A DNA stretch of 43,515 nt from Clostridia bacterium (lineage in GTDB: Bacteria > Bacillota > Clostridia > Oscillospirales > CAG-272). Under the pieces are notes generated by a model, which saw nothing but the letters and a program-made list of their open reading frames with translations, was not told where the DNA came from and did not search any database. The first letter of the stretch is position 1; each line of letters begins with the position of its first letter. This document shows, in pieces, positions 7,303 to 15,956 of this stretch. The stretch lies in assembly GCA_017625935.1 (NCBI GenBank), contig JAGALA010000034.1, positions 82,593 to 126,107 of the forward strand. Reading direction: 5' to 3'. Both the position numbers and the translations under genes were made by a program.

Positions 7303-9723
7303 ATGGAAAACAAAAAGAAAATACATATGATATGCAACGCGCACATTGACCCTATTTGGCAATGGGATTTGCCCGAGGGTGTGAGCGCTACGATTTCGAC
7401 GTTTTACACCGCTGCAAAATTAGCCGACGAGTTTGACTATATATTTTGCCATAACGAGGTGACGGTTTATAAATACGTTGAGGAATACGCCCCTGAGCTT
7501 TTTGAAAGAATTAAGGCGCTTGTTAAGGCCGGCAAATGGCACATAATGGGCGGCTGGTATCTTCAGCCCGACTGCAATATGATAAGCGGAGAGAGCTTTG
7601 TGCGCCAAATAAGAGAGGGCGAGCGATATTTCAAGGAAAAATTCGGAGTAAAGCCCGCAACCGCGATAAATTTTGACCCGTTTGGACACACGGTTGGGCT
7701 CGTGCAGATAATAAAGAAATGCGGACAGGACAGCTATATGTTTATGCGTCCGTTTCCAAGAGAAATGAAGCTTCCGAGTGAGCAATTCATTTGGCGCGGC
7801 CTTGACGGAAGCGAGATAAAGGCAACGCGCGTTGATGGCTACGGCTCGTCACTCGGTAAAAGCGTAAAAACCATACGCGACAGAACAAAATGGCAGCCCT
7901 TTGATTCCTGCGCGGCACTTTGGGGCGTTGGCAACCACGGCGGAGGCCCCTCACGCAAGGATCTGGGCGATATAAAGGAGCAGCTTTTAACGGCAGATGA
8001 TGCGAAATTCATCCACTCCACCCCCGAAAATTTCTTTTCCGAGATTTCTCCAAGCGAGGTTGTTGACACATCGCTTCGCATTTCAATGCCGGGCTGCTAC
8101 ACCTCGATGTACCGTGTTAAGAAGCTCCACGCACAGCTTGAAAATGAAATTTCGTTAGCTGAAAAGGCATCATCCTGTGCTTATATGGCGGGTGCGCTTG
8201 ATGCCTACCCCGAAAAGGAAATAAAGACCGCGGTTGAGGATTTACTCAATGCAGAGTTTCACGACGTTTTGCCCGGCACATCGGTTCAATGCGGTGAGGA
8301 TGCGGGCATAAGATACTTAAATCACGGCATTTTAGAGGCGGAAAGAGTTAAGGTGAAAGCTTACTTTGCACTCTCCAAAGCGCAAGCGCCTGCTAAGGAG
8401 GGAGAGTACCCTGTGGTTATATTTAACCCTCATCCGTACGAAATTACCGACAACGTGGAGTGCGAATTTTCACTTGCCGACCAAAACTGGAGCGAGACGG
8501 TGCTTTCAAAGCTGAGAGTCCTTGACGAAAACGGAAATGCTGTTCCCTACCAGGTGATAAAGGAAGAAAGCAACTTAACGCTCGATTGGCGCAAGCGCAT
8601 TATATTTGAAGCGAAATTAAAGCCGCTTTCTCTTTCCCGTTATAGCGTTTACGTTGACTTTGAGGAAGCCAAAAACGTACACAGGGTAGAGGATTTTGTC
8701 TTTGACGACGGCAGAAAGCACGTTGAAATTGACAAAAAGACAGGACTTTTGAAATCTTATAAAATAAACGGCGTTGAATACGTCGGCGAGGGCTTCGGGC
8801 TTTGCTCGTTTGATGATAACGCAGACCCGTGGGCGATGAGCCAAGCTCAGCTTTTAAGAGTAGGCACAAACGAAAAGCGCTTTGCGCCGTCATTAGAGCC
8901 AAGCGGTGTTTTCAAGGGGATGAAAACCGTACAGGTTATCGAAAACGGCGATATTTATCTCGGTATTGAAGCATTTTTTGAGTGCGACGCGTCCCGCGCA
9001 AGAATCCTTTATAAGATTTATAAAAACACAGACGATATTGATATCGACGTTACGCTCTTTATGGGTGATACAAACAAAATAATCAAGCTTTGCGTGCCGA
9101 TTAACCAAAGCGGTGAGCTGATAGGACAGACCGCCTTTGGCACAGACAAGCTCTTTGAAAACGGACGCGAAAATGTTGCACACCGCTTCGTCGCAGTTGA
9201 TTCGGGCGAGACCTGTGTCGCGCTTTTGAACACGGGCGTGTACGGCAGTCACTACGAAAACGGCAAGCTTTATATGTTGCTTTGCCGCGGCGCAACCTAC
9301 TGCGCGCATCCAATCGGCGAGCGTGAGCTTATTCCAACAGGCCGCTTCACAAAGAAAATAGATCAGGGCGAAAGCAGCTATTCCTTCCGCCTTACCGTTA
9401 CCGACCGCGCACATATTGAAAGGCGCACACAGGAGTTTGTGCAAAAGCCGTACGCGCTTAACATCTTCCCTGTTCCGAGCACGTTAAAGCCAAGTGACTT
9501 GGACGTTTCACTTGGCGGTGATGTAATTTCAATGCCGACCGTGAAAAAAGCGTACGACAGAGATGCGGTGATTTTCCGCTTGCAAAACAACACGCCAAAC
9601 GGTGTTGACTCCTACATTAACGTAAACGGCAAGGTGCTCAAGCTGAGCTTTGGAAAATACGAGGTGAAAACGGTGCTTTGCGAAAACGGCGAGCTAACAG
9701 AATCCTACGAGTTAATTATTTAA
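7303..9723 (+). CDS. Glycoside hydrolase family 38 alpha-mannosidase
   Basis: This is an 806-residue cytoplasmic enzyme with no signal peptide. The N-terminal catalytic domain has the GH38 zinc ligands His14 and Asp16 in NAHIDPIWQW. The nucleophile Asp125 is in INFDPFGH, and the conserved EFHDVLPGTS element lies further on. A middle three-helix region and the long beta-rich C-terminal domain of the family follow. GH38 enzymes remove alpha-linked mannose from oligosaccharides, in bacteria mostly after uptake. The frame could also start at a TTG at 7291. I prefer ATG 7303 because GGAG at 7292-7295 then has normal spacing. It leads an operon with an SGNH hydrolase, an EEP-family enzyme and a MazG-like protein, which suggests the breakdown of a decorated glycan. 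Confidence 0.9.
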   Translation: MENKKKIHMICNAHIDPIWQWDLPEGVSATISTFYTAAKLADEFDYIFCHNEVTVYKYVEEYAPELFERIKALVKAGKWHIMGGWYLQPDCNMISGESFVRQIREGERYFKEKFGVKPATAINFDPFGHTVGLVQIIKKCGQDSYMFMRPFPREMKLPSEQFIWRGLDGSEIKATRVDGYGSSLGKSVKTIRDRTKWQPFDSCAALWGVGNHGGGPSRKDLGDIKEQLLTADDAKFIHSTPENFFSEISPSEVVDTSLRISMPGCYTSMYRVKKLHAQLENEISLAEKASSCAYMAGALDAYPEKEIKTAVEDLLNAEFHDVLPGTSVQCGEDAGIRYLNHGILEAERVKVKAYFALSKAQAPAKEGEYPVVIFNPHPYEITDNVECEFSLADQNWSETVLSKLRVLDENGNAVPYQVIKEESNLTLDWRKRIIFEAKLKPLSLSRYSVYVDFEEAKNVHRVEDFVFDDGRKHVEIDKKTGLLKSYKINGVEYVGEGFGLCSFDDNADPWAMSQAQLLRVGTNEKRFAPSLEPSGVFKGMKTVQVIENGDIYLGIEAFFECDASRARILYKIYKNTDDIDIDVTLFMGDTNKIIKLCVPINQSGELIGQTAFGTDKLFENGRENVAHRFVAVDSGETCVALLNTGVYGSHYENGKLYMLLCRGATYCAHPIGERELIPTGRFTKKIDQGESSYSFRLTVTDRAHIERRTQEFVQKPYALNIFPVPSTLKPSDLDVSLGGDVISMPTVKKAYDRDAVIFRLQNNTPNGVDSYINVNGKVLKLSFGKYEVKTVLCENGELTESYELII

Positions 9724-9739
9724 TAAAAAGAGGTATATT

Positions 9740-10360
9740 ATGAGAATTTTATTTCAAGGTGATTCAATCACAGACTGGTTCAGAGATTATAACGACGACA
9801 CACGCCTCGGCAGCGGCTACGCGCAGCTGGTGGCTGCCTCCCTCGGCTTTAGCGAGCCGGGTGAGCATACCTTTATAAACAAGGGCATAAGCGGCAATCG
9901 CGTGGTTGACCTCTACGCACGCATAAAGAGAGATATTATAAACTACCGCCCGGACGTTATGAGCATTCTTATCGGTGTAAATGACGTATGGCACGAGCTT
10001 GGCGACAGCCCAAACGGCGTTGATGCGGACAAATTCTATAAGGTTTATTCAATGCTTATTGACGAGGTTTTAGAGGCGCTTCCGAATATCAAAATTATGA
10101 TTTTGGAGCCGTTTGTTTTGGAGGCTTGTTCAACCTCGGCAAATTGGGAATACTTTAAAACCGAAACGAAAAAGCGCGCAGAGATGGCAAAAAAGATAGC
10201 CGAAAAATATAACCTTCCGTTCATTCCGTTGCAGGACGGCTTTGACGAGCTTGCAAAAAAGGCAGAAAACAGCTATTGGCTCGGTGACGGCGTGCATCCA
10301 ACGGCGGCAGGACACGAATTTATCAAAAACGAATGGCTAAAGGCATACAAAAAGCTTTGA
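9740..10360 (+). CDS. SGNH/GDSL-family hydrolase (esterase)
   Basis: The 206-residue protein has the four SGNH blocks: block I FQGDSITDW with nucleophile Ser9, a Gly in KGISGNRV, Asn in IGVNDVW, and the Asp/His pair in GDGVHPTAAGH. There is no signal peptide, so it should act in the cytoplasm. Members remove acetyl or other acyl groups from sugars and related substrates. Placed 16 nt after a mannosidase, a carbohydrate deacetylase role is plausible, but the exact substrate cannot be read from the sequence. The ribosome site is AAAGAGG before ATG. Confidence 0.85.
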   Translation: MRILFQGDSITDWFRDYNDDTRLGSGYAQLVAASLGFSEPGEHTFINKGISGNRVVDLYARIKRDIINYRPDVMSILIGVNDVWHELGDSPNGVDADKFYKVYSMLIDEVLEALPNIKIMILEPFVLEACSTSANWEYFKTETKKRAEMAKKIAEKYNLPFIPLQDGFDELAKKAENSYWLGDGVHPTAAGHEFIKNEWLKAYKKL

Positions 10361-10368
10361 GGTGAAAT

Positions 10369-11115
10369 ATGGAATTAAAGGTAGTTAGCTTTAATATAAG
10401 ATACGGTGATGACCCAAACGGATACTCTGTTGCCGAGCGCGCGCCGCGCTTGGAATACGTGACGAAAAAATATGACCCTGATGTAATAGGCTTTCAGGAA
10501 TACACCGTACCGTGGGAAAAGGAAATAGAAAACCGCTTTCCCGAGTATGAAATTTTCAATAAATACCGCTCGGTACACGAGCTTGAGGCAGCGCCAATAC
10601 TTTGGAAAAGGGACAAATTTGAGCTTCTGAACACGGGATATTTTTGGTTATCAAGCACGCCCGAGGTGGAATCACGCGGTTGGGACGAGCTATATAACTG
10701 TTGGCGTATGTGCGAGTACGTTATCTTAAAGCATAAAGAAAGCGGCAAGGTTTTTACCTATATGAACACGCACTACGGCTTTGGCGACAAGGGACAGGTT
10801 GACAGCTCCCGTCTTATTTACGAATACTCAAAGAAAATCTCACCCTACCCTACCTTCGTAACGGGCGACTTCAATATGCGCCCAAGCTCCCTTGGTTACG
10901 CAGAAATCACAAAGCATTTCACAGACGTAAACGGTGCAACAGCAAACGATAGGCGCACAACCTACCACGGCTACGGCACGGTGGATAACGAGCATATTGA
11001 CTACTGCTTTATAGATGAAAAAATCAAGCCGCTTTCCTTTAAGCTGATTGACGAAACGGTTGACGGAAAATACCCGTCCGACCACTACGGCTTTTTCACC
11101 ACGCTTGAAATATAA
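10369..11115 (+). CDS. Endonuclease/exonuclease/phosphatase (EEP) family hydrolase
   Basis: The 248-residue protein has the EEP fold signatures in order: VVSFNIRYG (metal-binding Asn), GFQEYT (metal-binding Glu), NTHYGF (His), TGDFNMRPSS (Asp and Asn), and YPSDHYGFFT (catalytic Asp-His). The pattern of variants around the SFNIRYG and GDFNM motifs resembles the stand-alone bacterial members found in sugar-degradation operons, not DNA-repair ExoIII. A phosphodiesterase acting on a sugar or lipid headgroup is as likely as a nuclease. It has no signal peptide. It lies 8 nt after the SGNH gene and 13 nt before the MazG-like gene. Confidence 0.82.
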   Translation: MELKVVSFNIRYGDDPNGYSVAERAPRLEYVTKKYDPDVIGFQEYTVPWEKEIENRFPEYEIFNKYRSVHELEAAPILWKRDKFELLNTGYFWLSSTPEVESRGWDELYNCWRMCEYVILKHKESGKVFTYMNTHYGFGDKGQVDSSRLIYEYSKKISPYPTFVTGDFNMRPSSLGYAEITKHFTDVNGATANDRRTTYHGYGTVDNEHIDYCFIDEKIKPLSFKLIDETVDGKYPSDHYGFFTTLEI

Positions 11116-11128
11116 GGAGAAACGCGCT

Positions 11129-11461
11129 ATGACGATAAATGAATATCAAGAGCTGGCAATGAGAACCGTTAACCCTAAGCTAAATAAGGACGAAATCTTA
11201 ATAAATAGCGTAATGGGCTTGTGCGGCGAATCGGGCGAGGCTATCGATATCGTAAAGAAATGGTTTGCGCACGGGCACGAGCTTGACCGCGAGCACTTGA
11301 AGAAGGAGCTTGGCGACATCGCGTGGTATCTTGCCGAGGCAGCAACCGCGCTTGATATCACCCTTGAAAGCGTGCTTGAGGCGAACATCGAAAAGCTGAA
11401 AAAACGCTACCCCGAGGGCTTTGAAACCAAGCGCTCAATTGAAAGAGATGATGCAGAATAG
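11129..11461 (+). CDS. MazG-like nucleoside triphosphate pyrophosphohydrolase
   Basis: The 110-residue all-helical protein has the EXXE...EXXD metal-binding pattern of the MazG superfamily (CGESGEAIDIVKKW, then KKELGDIAWYL). Such short forms hydrolyse NTPs or dNTPs to monophosphates and pyrophosphate and act as housecleaning enzymes. The frame is open back to 11048 inside the previous gene. The ATG at 11129 has an AAGGAG site at 11114-11119 and begins the conserved region (MTINEYQELAMRT), so it is the start. It is the last gene of the mannosidase operon and is followed by a strong terminator. Confidence 0.85.
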   Translation: MTINEYQELAMRTVNPKLNKDEILINSVMGLCGESGEAIDIVKKWFAHGHELDREHLKKELGDIAWYLAEAATALDITLESVLEANIEKLKKRYPEGFETKRSIERDDAE

Positions 11462-11519
11462 ATGCATAATAACGCAAAAATATCATTAAGAATATAGCAA
11501 AATAATTAAATAATATAAG

Positions 11520-11560
11520 CAAAAAAGCAGAATTTCGTCGCGAAATTCTGCTTTTGTTTT
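11520..11560 (+). terminator. Rho-independent terminator of the mannosidase operon
   Basis: A 12-bp perfect stem AGCAGAATTTCG / CGAAATTCTGCT with a 3-nt loop is followed by TTTGTTTT. It is almost the same hairpin as at 7176-7212. Confidence 0.92.
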
Positions 11561-11594
11561 AATAAGTCGGCTTCTTTTCTGTTTTATTGTATTG

Positions 11595-11622
11595 TAGGGG
11601 ATGGCGTCCTCGACATCCCGTC
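11595..11622 (-). terminator. Short hairpin after the secreted-protein gene
   Basis: GGGATG and CATCCC pair across about ten bases just beyond the stop of the minus-strand gene. There is no good T-run on the minus side, so termination is only possible, not clear. Confidence 0.3.
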
Positions 11623-11624
11623 AA

Positions 11625-12899
11625 TCAGTTCAGCCCGCTAATCTCTGAAACCGTTTGTCCCTCGGTCCAGGTGATGTTTGTGTACGTTGTCTCGCCGTAG
11701 GTCAAAAACTCGCGCGCGATGCCCGCCTTGTGAAGCTCGTGCAAATCGTGTGGGGAAACAATGCCCTTGAATTCGTTATAGTCGTTCGTGTTCCAGTTGT
11801 AAAAGTCAATTACGATATACTTAATATCGGCGGAATACGTCTTTACACCGTCGACCTCGGTAACTGTCAGGTTCAATACGTCAACGTCGTCAAAATATGA
11901 GCCGAGCGCGTATTTATAGTTGTCGGTTGCAAGCTGCCAGTCCCAAGGGTGTCCCTCGGCGGTTTGTCCCACGTTTAAGGTCTTGCCCTTTCTTGCAATT
12001 TGCTCCGCGGCTCTTAACGCATTGTTTATCGCAGTATCTCTGCAAGCTAAAGCGCCCGAATCCTCTTTCATAAACTTATTTATATCTAAGTTGAAATTTT
12101 CACCCGTGTTGCTGAGGTAGTGCGACATAAGAGATGATGCCATAGGCATATTAATCAAGCTGCCGCCTGCCGCAATAAGCTGCGCTTTGAACTTGATGCC
12201 GAGAAAGCCCGTTAGCTGAGAGCTTGTTTTCTCGCTGCCTGTATTGTAGTCAGCATTGGAATTTCCCTGCTGTCTTACTCTGTCCCACGCCTCTTCTGTA
12301 ACCGCATCGATGGCGTATGTCATACCGCCAATTGTAACCTCGGTAACAGGTGGAACCGCAGGAGTTGCGCCTCTTTCATTCAATGCATCGTTAAGGGAAA
12401 TTGACTCGGGTCCCTCGTATGCGCTTTCGCTTCCTATATAGGCAACGCCCAAATCGGGGTCAACAACGAAAAGCGACATAATAAGCTGAGTGTCAAAATT
12501 GTCCGTTGGGATTTCCTTGAAGGATGCGGATATTCTTGAATAATCCTTATCAAAGCTCGCAACGACTATTTTGTCGCTTTCAATTGTAAGCTCGCCGCTT
12601 TCGTCAAGCGGCAAAGCACCGCTAAGGATATCCTTAAGCGTTATAACCATACCGTATTTTAAGCTCTCGCCTGTTTTTGATTCGTAAGCGCTGAGCGCGT
12701 CGGTGTCAACAACGTAGCCGATGCCGATGCTGTCACCGTCCTCACAGGTTGAATAGCCGAGGTACTTAAAAATCGGCTCCTCTCCGCCCTTGCCCGTCTT
12801 GGTGAAATCGTCGTATATGCTGTCTGCGCTCGCCACAAGTGTAAGCGCACAAAGAGACAATGCTAAAACCGTCAAAAATAAAACAATTCGCTTTTTCAT
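11625..12899 (-). CDS. Secreted protein of unknown function with a toxin-associated-looking C-terminal region
   Basis: This 424-residue protein starts with a clear signal peptide (MKKRIVLFLTVLALSLC..., predicted cut near ASA-D, residue 26). Residues 30-175 are rich in D/E/S and beta-type patterns. A short proline-containing linker (PAVPPVTE) leads to a second half. The second half has the run SHYLSNTGENFNLDI..., then LGSYFDDVDVLNLTV..., YNWN and LHELHKAGIAREF. That last pattern reminds me of a C-terminal module seen in secreted or polymorphic-toxin-type proteins of Clostridia, but I cannot name the domain. There are no membrane anchors, LPXTG or dockerin signals. It is transcribed alone from its own sigma-A promoter. 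Confidence 0.7.
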   Translation of the reverse strand: MKKRIVLFLTVLALSLCALTLVASADSIYDDFTKTGKGGEEPIFKYLGYSTCEDGDSIGIGYVVDTDALSAYESKTGESLKYGMVITLKDILSGALPLDESGELTIESDKIVVASFDKDYSRISASFKEIPTDNFDTQLIMSLFVVDPDLGVAYIGSESAYEGPESISLNDALNERGATPAVPPVTEVTIGGMTYAIDAVTEEAWDRVRQQGNSNADYNTGSEKTSSQLTGFLGIKFKAQLIAAGGSLINMPMASSLMSHYLSNTGENFNLDINKFMKEDSGALACRDTAINNALRAAEQIARKGKTLNVGQTAEGHPWDWQLATDNYKYALGSYFDDVDVLNLTVTEVDGVKTYSADIKYIVIDFYNWNTNDYNEFKGIVSPHDLHELHKAGIAREFLTYGETTYTNITWTEGQTVSEISGLN

Positions 12900-12947
12900 T
12901 TTAGCTCCTTTTGTGTATTAGATTTTTGACTAAAAATATCTGAATTT

Positions 12948-12976
12948 ATCATATCACAAAAGCATAGCGTTGTCAA
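12948..12976 (-). promoter_or_regulatory. Sigma-A promoter of the secreted-protein gene
   Basis: On the minus strand TTGACA (12976-12971) and TATGAT (12953-12948) are 17 nt apart, about 50 nt upstream of the ATG at 12899. A GGAG site precedes the ATG. Confidence 0.75.
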
Positions 12977-13167
12977 GCACATAAATATTGCGCCCCAATA
13001 TTGCGCTGCTTTAGCGCGAAAAAAGGAAAAGAGGCGCACCACGCGCCCATAAAAGCCAATTTTCAAGCAAACAAGAATTGGAGCGTGACATTCTTTGCCA
13101 AGTGAAAAACGCGCCAAAAACAGCCTTAAAAAGGCCATGAGCATATAATGTTCACGTGATGTGAATA
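12977..13167. other. Gene-free stretch upstream of the secreted-protein promoter
   Basis: Together with the promoter and the terminator this makes a 329-nt gap between the two minus-strand genes. Apart from those two elements I see no conserved frame, RNA fold or repeat here. A half-parS-like TTCACGTGA near 13151 lacks the full palindrome. Confidence 0.6.
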
Positions 13168-13222
13168 AAAAGACCGATGCTTGAAGTGAATCTTGTGTGG
13201 CTCACCTGCATCGGTCGTTTTA
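13168..13222 (-). terminator. Terminator of the parA-parB operon
   Basis: Arms GACCGATGC (13172-13180) and GCATCGGTC (13208-13216) enclose a loop that can pair further. T-runs on both sides make it potentially bidirectional. It lies directly after the stop of the small membrane protein. Confidence 0.75.
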
Positions 13223-13228
13223 ATTCAG

Positions 13229-13717
13229 TTATATAAGCGGCAGAGCATCTATGATAACCGGCATAATAATGGTCATTAAATATGATAAAATTGTTGACAA
13301 GACAACAAAAATCGGTATATAGAACCATTTCATTGGTGTGCCGTAGGCGCTCTTTGATTTTTGAAGCTGGGATTCGGGAATGTAGAATCTTGCACTATCC
13401 CAATCCTTTGCCATAACGCCTTCCTCGTTCTCTGCCTCGGGGATCTTGCCGCCGAGGGCATAGATCATGGTTCTTAGGTTGCTTGTGTCCTTTAAAATTA
13501 CCTTGTGGAAGAAGGAAAATTTCTTGTAGCCAAGCTCGCCAAGGGTCTTTGCGTTCTCCTCGCATGTTGCACCTGTGCTGATTAGGCGGCGCACGACTGA
13601 GCCGACAATGTTCTTTGAAAGAAAATTATATAGAAAGCCGAGGTTGACGCCTATGCAAATCGCCCATATAACAAGGTTGATCGGTAGTGCGTAAATCGCA
13701 TCTGCAAACAGTGTCAT
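13229..13717 (-). CDS. Small membrane protein co-transcribed with parA and parB, unknown function
   Basis: This 162-residue protein has a hydrophobic helix at about residues 12-33 (LVIWAICIGVNLGFLYNFL) and another at about 131-157 (FYIPIFVVLSTILSYLMTII). They flank a roughly 95-residue, mostly soluble loop that includes SVVRRLISTGATCEENAKTLGELGY. No domain is recognised. It starts 8 nt after the parB stop, so it is translated from the partition operon and precedes its terminator. In other Firmicutes a membrane protein often follows parB, but this one does not look like the families I know there. A link between partition and the membrane is possible but unproven. Confidence 0.7.
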   Translation of the reverse strand: MTLFADAIYALPINLVIWAICIGVNLGFLYNFLSKNIVGSVVRRLISTGATCEENAKTLGELGYKKFSFFHKVILKDTSNLRTMIYALGGKIPEAENEEGVMAKDWDSARFYIPESQLQKSKSAYGTPMKWFYIPIFVVLSTILSYLMTIIMPVIIDALPLI

Positions 13718-13725
13718 TTAGCGCC

Positions 13726-14619
13726 TCATCTTTCAATAATATCTTTGCCGCAAAGCTTGATTAAGATATCCTCGAGGTCATCGTTTCCGTAGAAATCAAT
13801 CTCAACCGTGGAAACCTTGCCTTTGTTCTTGATTTTTACGCGCTTGCCTGTTATGTGCATTGCTCTCTTCTCAAGGTCCTTGATGTAGTCAACCTCAATT
13901 TCCTCGCTCTCGCTTTCATCTACAGGCAAAAGCCCCTTTTCGTATTCCTTGTTGAGCTTCTTAACGAGTGCTTCCGTGTCGCGTACGGAGAGTGAGCGCA
14001 CCAAAATCTGCTCAGCAGTATCTACGATACTGTCCTTGCTTTTAAGGCCTAAAAGCGCACGTGCGTGACCCGCCGAAATATCGCCTGTTTTGAGCATTTC
14101 AAGCACGTCGTCGGGTAAATCGAGCAAACGCATGGAGTTTGCAACCGCGCTCCTTGATTTTCCTACCTTTTCGCTAACCTCCTCTTGAGTTAAGCCGTAT
14201 TGGTCGATAAGTGCTTTATATGCGGTCGCTTCTTCATAAGGATTTAAGTCCTCACGCTGAATATTTTCGATAATTGCAATTTCTGCCGCCTCTAATTCGT
14301 CTGTTTGCATAACAATTGCGGGGATTTCTGAAAGACCTGCAAGCTTTGATGCGCGCCATCTGCGCTCACCTGCGATGATTTGATAGTAGCCCTGCGCACT
14401 TTCACGCACGATAATTGGCTGAAGCAAGCCGTGACGCTTGATTGAATCTGAAAGCTCTAAAAGCGCTTCCTCATCGAAATGCTTTCTCGGCTGATCTGCC
14501 TTTGGCTCTATTTGCGATAGGCGAAGTGTTTGAATTCCGTCATCCTTTGACGAGGATGAAACGTCTATGTAGTTGTCTGCGAATATGGAGTCGAGTCCTC
14601 TTCCAAGTCCTTTTTTCAT
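13726..14619 (-). CDS. parB: Chromosome partitioning protein ParB (Spo0J)
   Basis: This 297-residue CTP-dependent clamp protein has an N-terminal CTPase domain with IAGERRWRASKLAG and the arginine-containing NIQREDLNPYEEA patch. A helix-turn-helix follows (TQEEVSEKVGKSRSAVANSMRLL), and then a C-terminal dimer domain. The four specificity positions read R, S, D and G (SRSAVANS, then SAGHAR). Arg and Gly at the outer two fit the parS-binding ParB type rather than Noc. It nucleates on the three nearby parS sites, spreads, and recruits SMC and ParA for origin segregation. The start ATG follows GGAGAAACATAA, and parA lies 26 nt upstream. The N-terminal peptide (MKKGLGRGLDSIF) is the usual ParA-stimulating segment. 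Confidence 0.95.
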   Translation of the reverse strand: MKKGLGRGLDSIFADNYIDVSSSSKDDGIQTLRLSQIEPKADQPRKHFDEEALLELSDSIKRHGLLQPIIVRESAQGYYQIIAGERRWRASKLAGLSEIPAIVMQTDELEAAEIAIIENIQREDLNPYEEATAYKALIDQYGLTQEEVSEKVGKSRSAVANSMRLLDLPDDVLEMLKTGDISAGHARALLGLKSKDSIVDTAEQILVRSLSVRDTEALVKKLNKEYEKGLLPVDESESEEIEVDYIKDLEKRAMHITGKRVKIKNKGKVSTVEIDFYGNDDLEDILIKLCGKDIIER

Positions 14620-14645
14620 TTATGTTTCTCCTTTTCTAAGTATTC

Positions 14646-15434
14646 TTATATGATTCCCTCGGTTCGCTCAATGATTTCTCTTGCGACCTTTTGATATTCT
14701 AAGCTTGATTTTGAGTATTTTGAGTAGTAGTTAATTGGCTCTGCATAGCTCGACGCTTCGCTGATAACTATGCTCCTTGAAATTTTTTGGTCGAATATCA
14801 TTCCAAAATAGTAGTTTTCAAGCTCGTTAAGCACCTCTTTTGAAAGCTTAAAGCGAGGGGTGAACATCGTTACCAAAATTCCTGTTATGACAAGATTTTT
14901 GTTATATCGTGCTTTGATTGCCTTAACCGTCATCATAAGCTGGGTAAGTCCCTCAAGCGCGAAATACTCACACTGCGTTGGGATGATTAGCCCTGTGCTT
15001 GCAACAAGCGCATTGATTGTTATCATTCCGAGCGACGGTGGACAGTCGATAATAACGTAATCAAATAAATCCTTTGCGCTCAGGTCTTTTAAAATTCTCT
15101 TTAAATATGATTCTCTGCCGCCCTCTGTGGTCAGCTCGGCTTCTATGCTGGCGAGCATCATATTTGACGGAATGATTGATAGGTTCTTGTACTTTGTTTC
15201 TACAATGGCTTGGGAAATGTCCTCCGCCTTGCCTGTGAAAACGTCGTATATCGAGTATTTAAGCCCGTTTTTGGCGATGCCAAGTGAGCTTGTACTGTTT
15301 GCCTGGGGGTCGAGGTCGATAAGCAAAACGCGCTTTCCAAGTGCGCCAAGCGATGAGGCACAGCTCAAGGCTGAGGTTGTTTTGCCGACTCCGCCCTTCT
15401 GATTGGCGAATGAAATGATATGCACCTTTGGCAC
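14646..15434 (-). CDS. parA: Chromosome partitioning ATPase ParA (Soj)
   Basis: The 262-residue protein has the deviant Walker A KGGVGKTT, the DLDPQANSTSSLG loop, and Walker B YVIIDCPPSLG. It lacks the extra N-terminal domain of plasmid ParA, as is usual for chromosomal Soj. It moves ParB-parS complexes and, in Bacillus, also controls DnaA. I chose GTG 15434 because its spacing to AAAGG is better. A TTG at 15437 is equally in frame and would add one residue. Upstream on the minus strand is a TTGACA-like -35 near 15489 with a weak -10. Compare the BMC-operon ParA, which has IDGDMQLN at the DxDPQ site. Confidence 0.95.
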   Translation of the reverse strand: MPKVHIISFANQKGGVGKTTSALSCASSLGALGKRVLLIDLDPQANSTSSLGIAKNGLKYSIYDVFTGKAEDISQAIVETKYKNLSIIPSNMMLASIEAELTTEGGRESYLKRILKDLSAKDLFDYVIIDCPPSLGMITINALVASTGLIIPTQCEYFALEGLTQLMMTVKAIKARYNKNLVITGILVTMFTPRFKLSKEVLNELENYYFGMIFDQKISRSIVISEASSYAEPINYYSKYSKSSLEYQKVAREIIERTEGII

Positions 15435-15672
15435 CAACTAAACCTTTCTTGTATGATTCTAATAAAAGTATAACATCAATTTGTGTCAAAATCAATAGAA
15501 TTTTTTGAAAATTGCAAGAAATTTAACGAAGTCTTGAGACGAATAAGCAATTGCATTGATGCTTTCTTTTAATACGAAAGGACGCTCCTTTTATCTCTCT
15601 GATGTGCTCTCCTTTTGTTACTTGAAGCTGGCTTATGAACTTGCTTGTCGGCAGTGTGCACAGAAAAGTGGG

Positions 15673-15688
15673 TGTTTCACGTGAAACA
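15673..15688. promoter_or_regulatory. parS: parS site 1 (exact consensus)
   Basis: TGTTTCACGTGAAACA is a perfect 16-bp palindrome identical to the ParB-binding consensus. It lies about 240 nt upstream of the parA start. Confidence 0.97.
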
Positions 15689-15940
15689 ACTGAATTTTGC
15701 GATTAGCAATAAATGATAGAAATAGCGGTATTTTGTGGAGGACGCGTAACAATCTGCCTTTTTCCTCCCCTCCTGTTTATATTCCCCAGCCCCCCTTTTT
15801 TTATCTGCTTTATTTTTCAAATCGCGTTAAAAAAACGGATGGGCAATGTGTAACTTAACTTGCTATTACATTGTTATTTGCTTTTGTTTTTCCCCACACT
15901 ACGATGAAACGGCGCGGTTGAGTTGGTGATTTTGATGATG

Positions 15941-15956
15941 CGTTTCACGTGAAACA
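15941..15956. promoter_or_regulatory. parS: parS site 2 (one mismatch)
   Basis: CGTTTCACGTGAAACA differs from the consensus only at the first base. The central TTCACGTGAA core is intact, so it should still bind ParB. Confidence 0.9.

Noticed and set aside
13149..13166. Fourth parS (TTCACGTGATGTGA)
   Set aside because: Only the left half and core match; the right arm differs at most positions.
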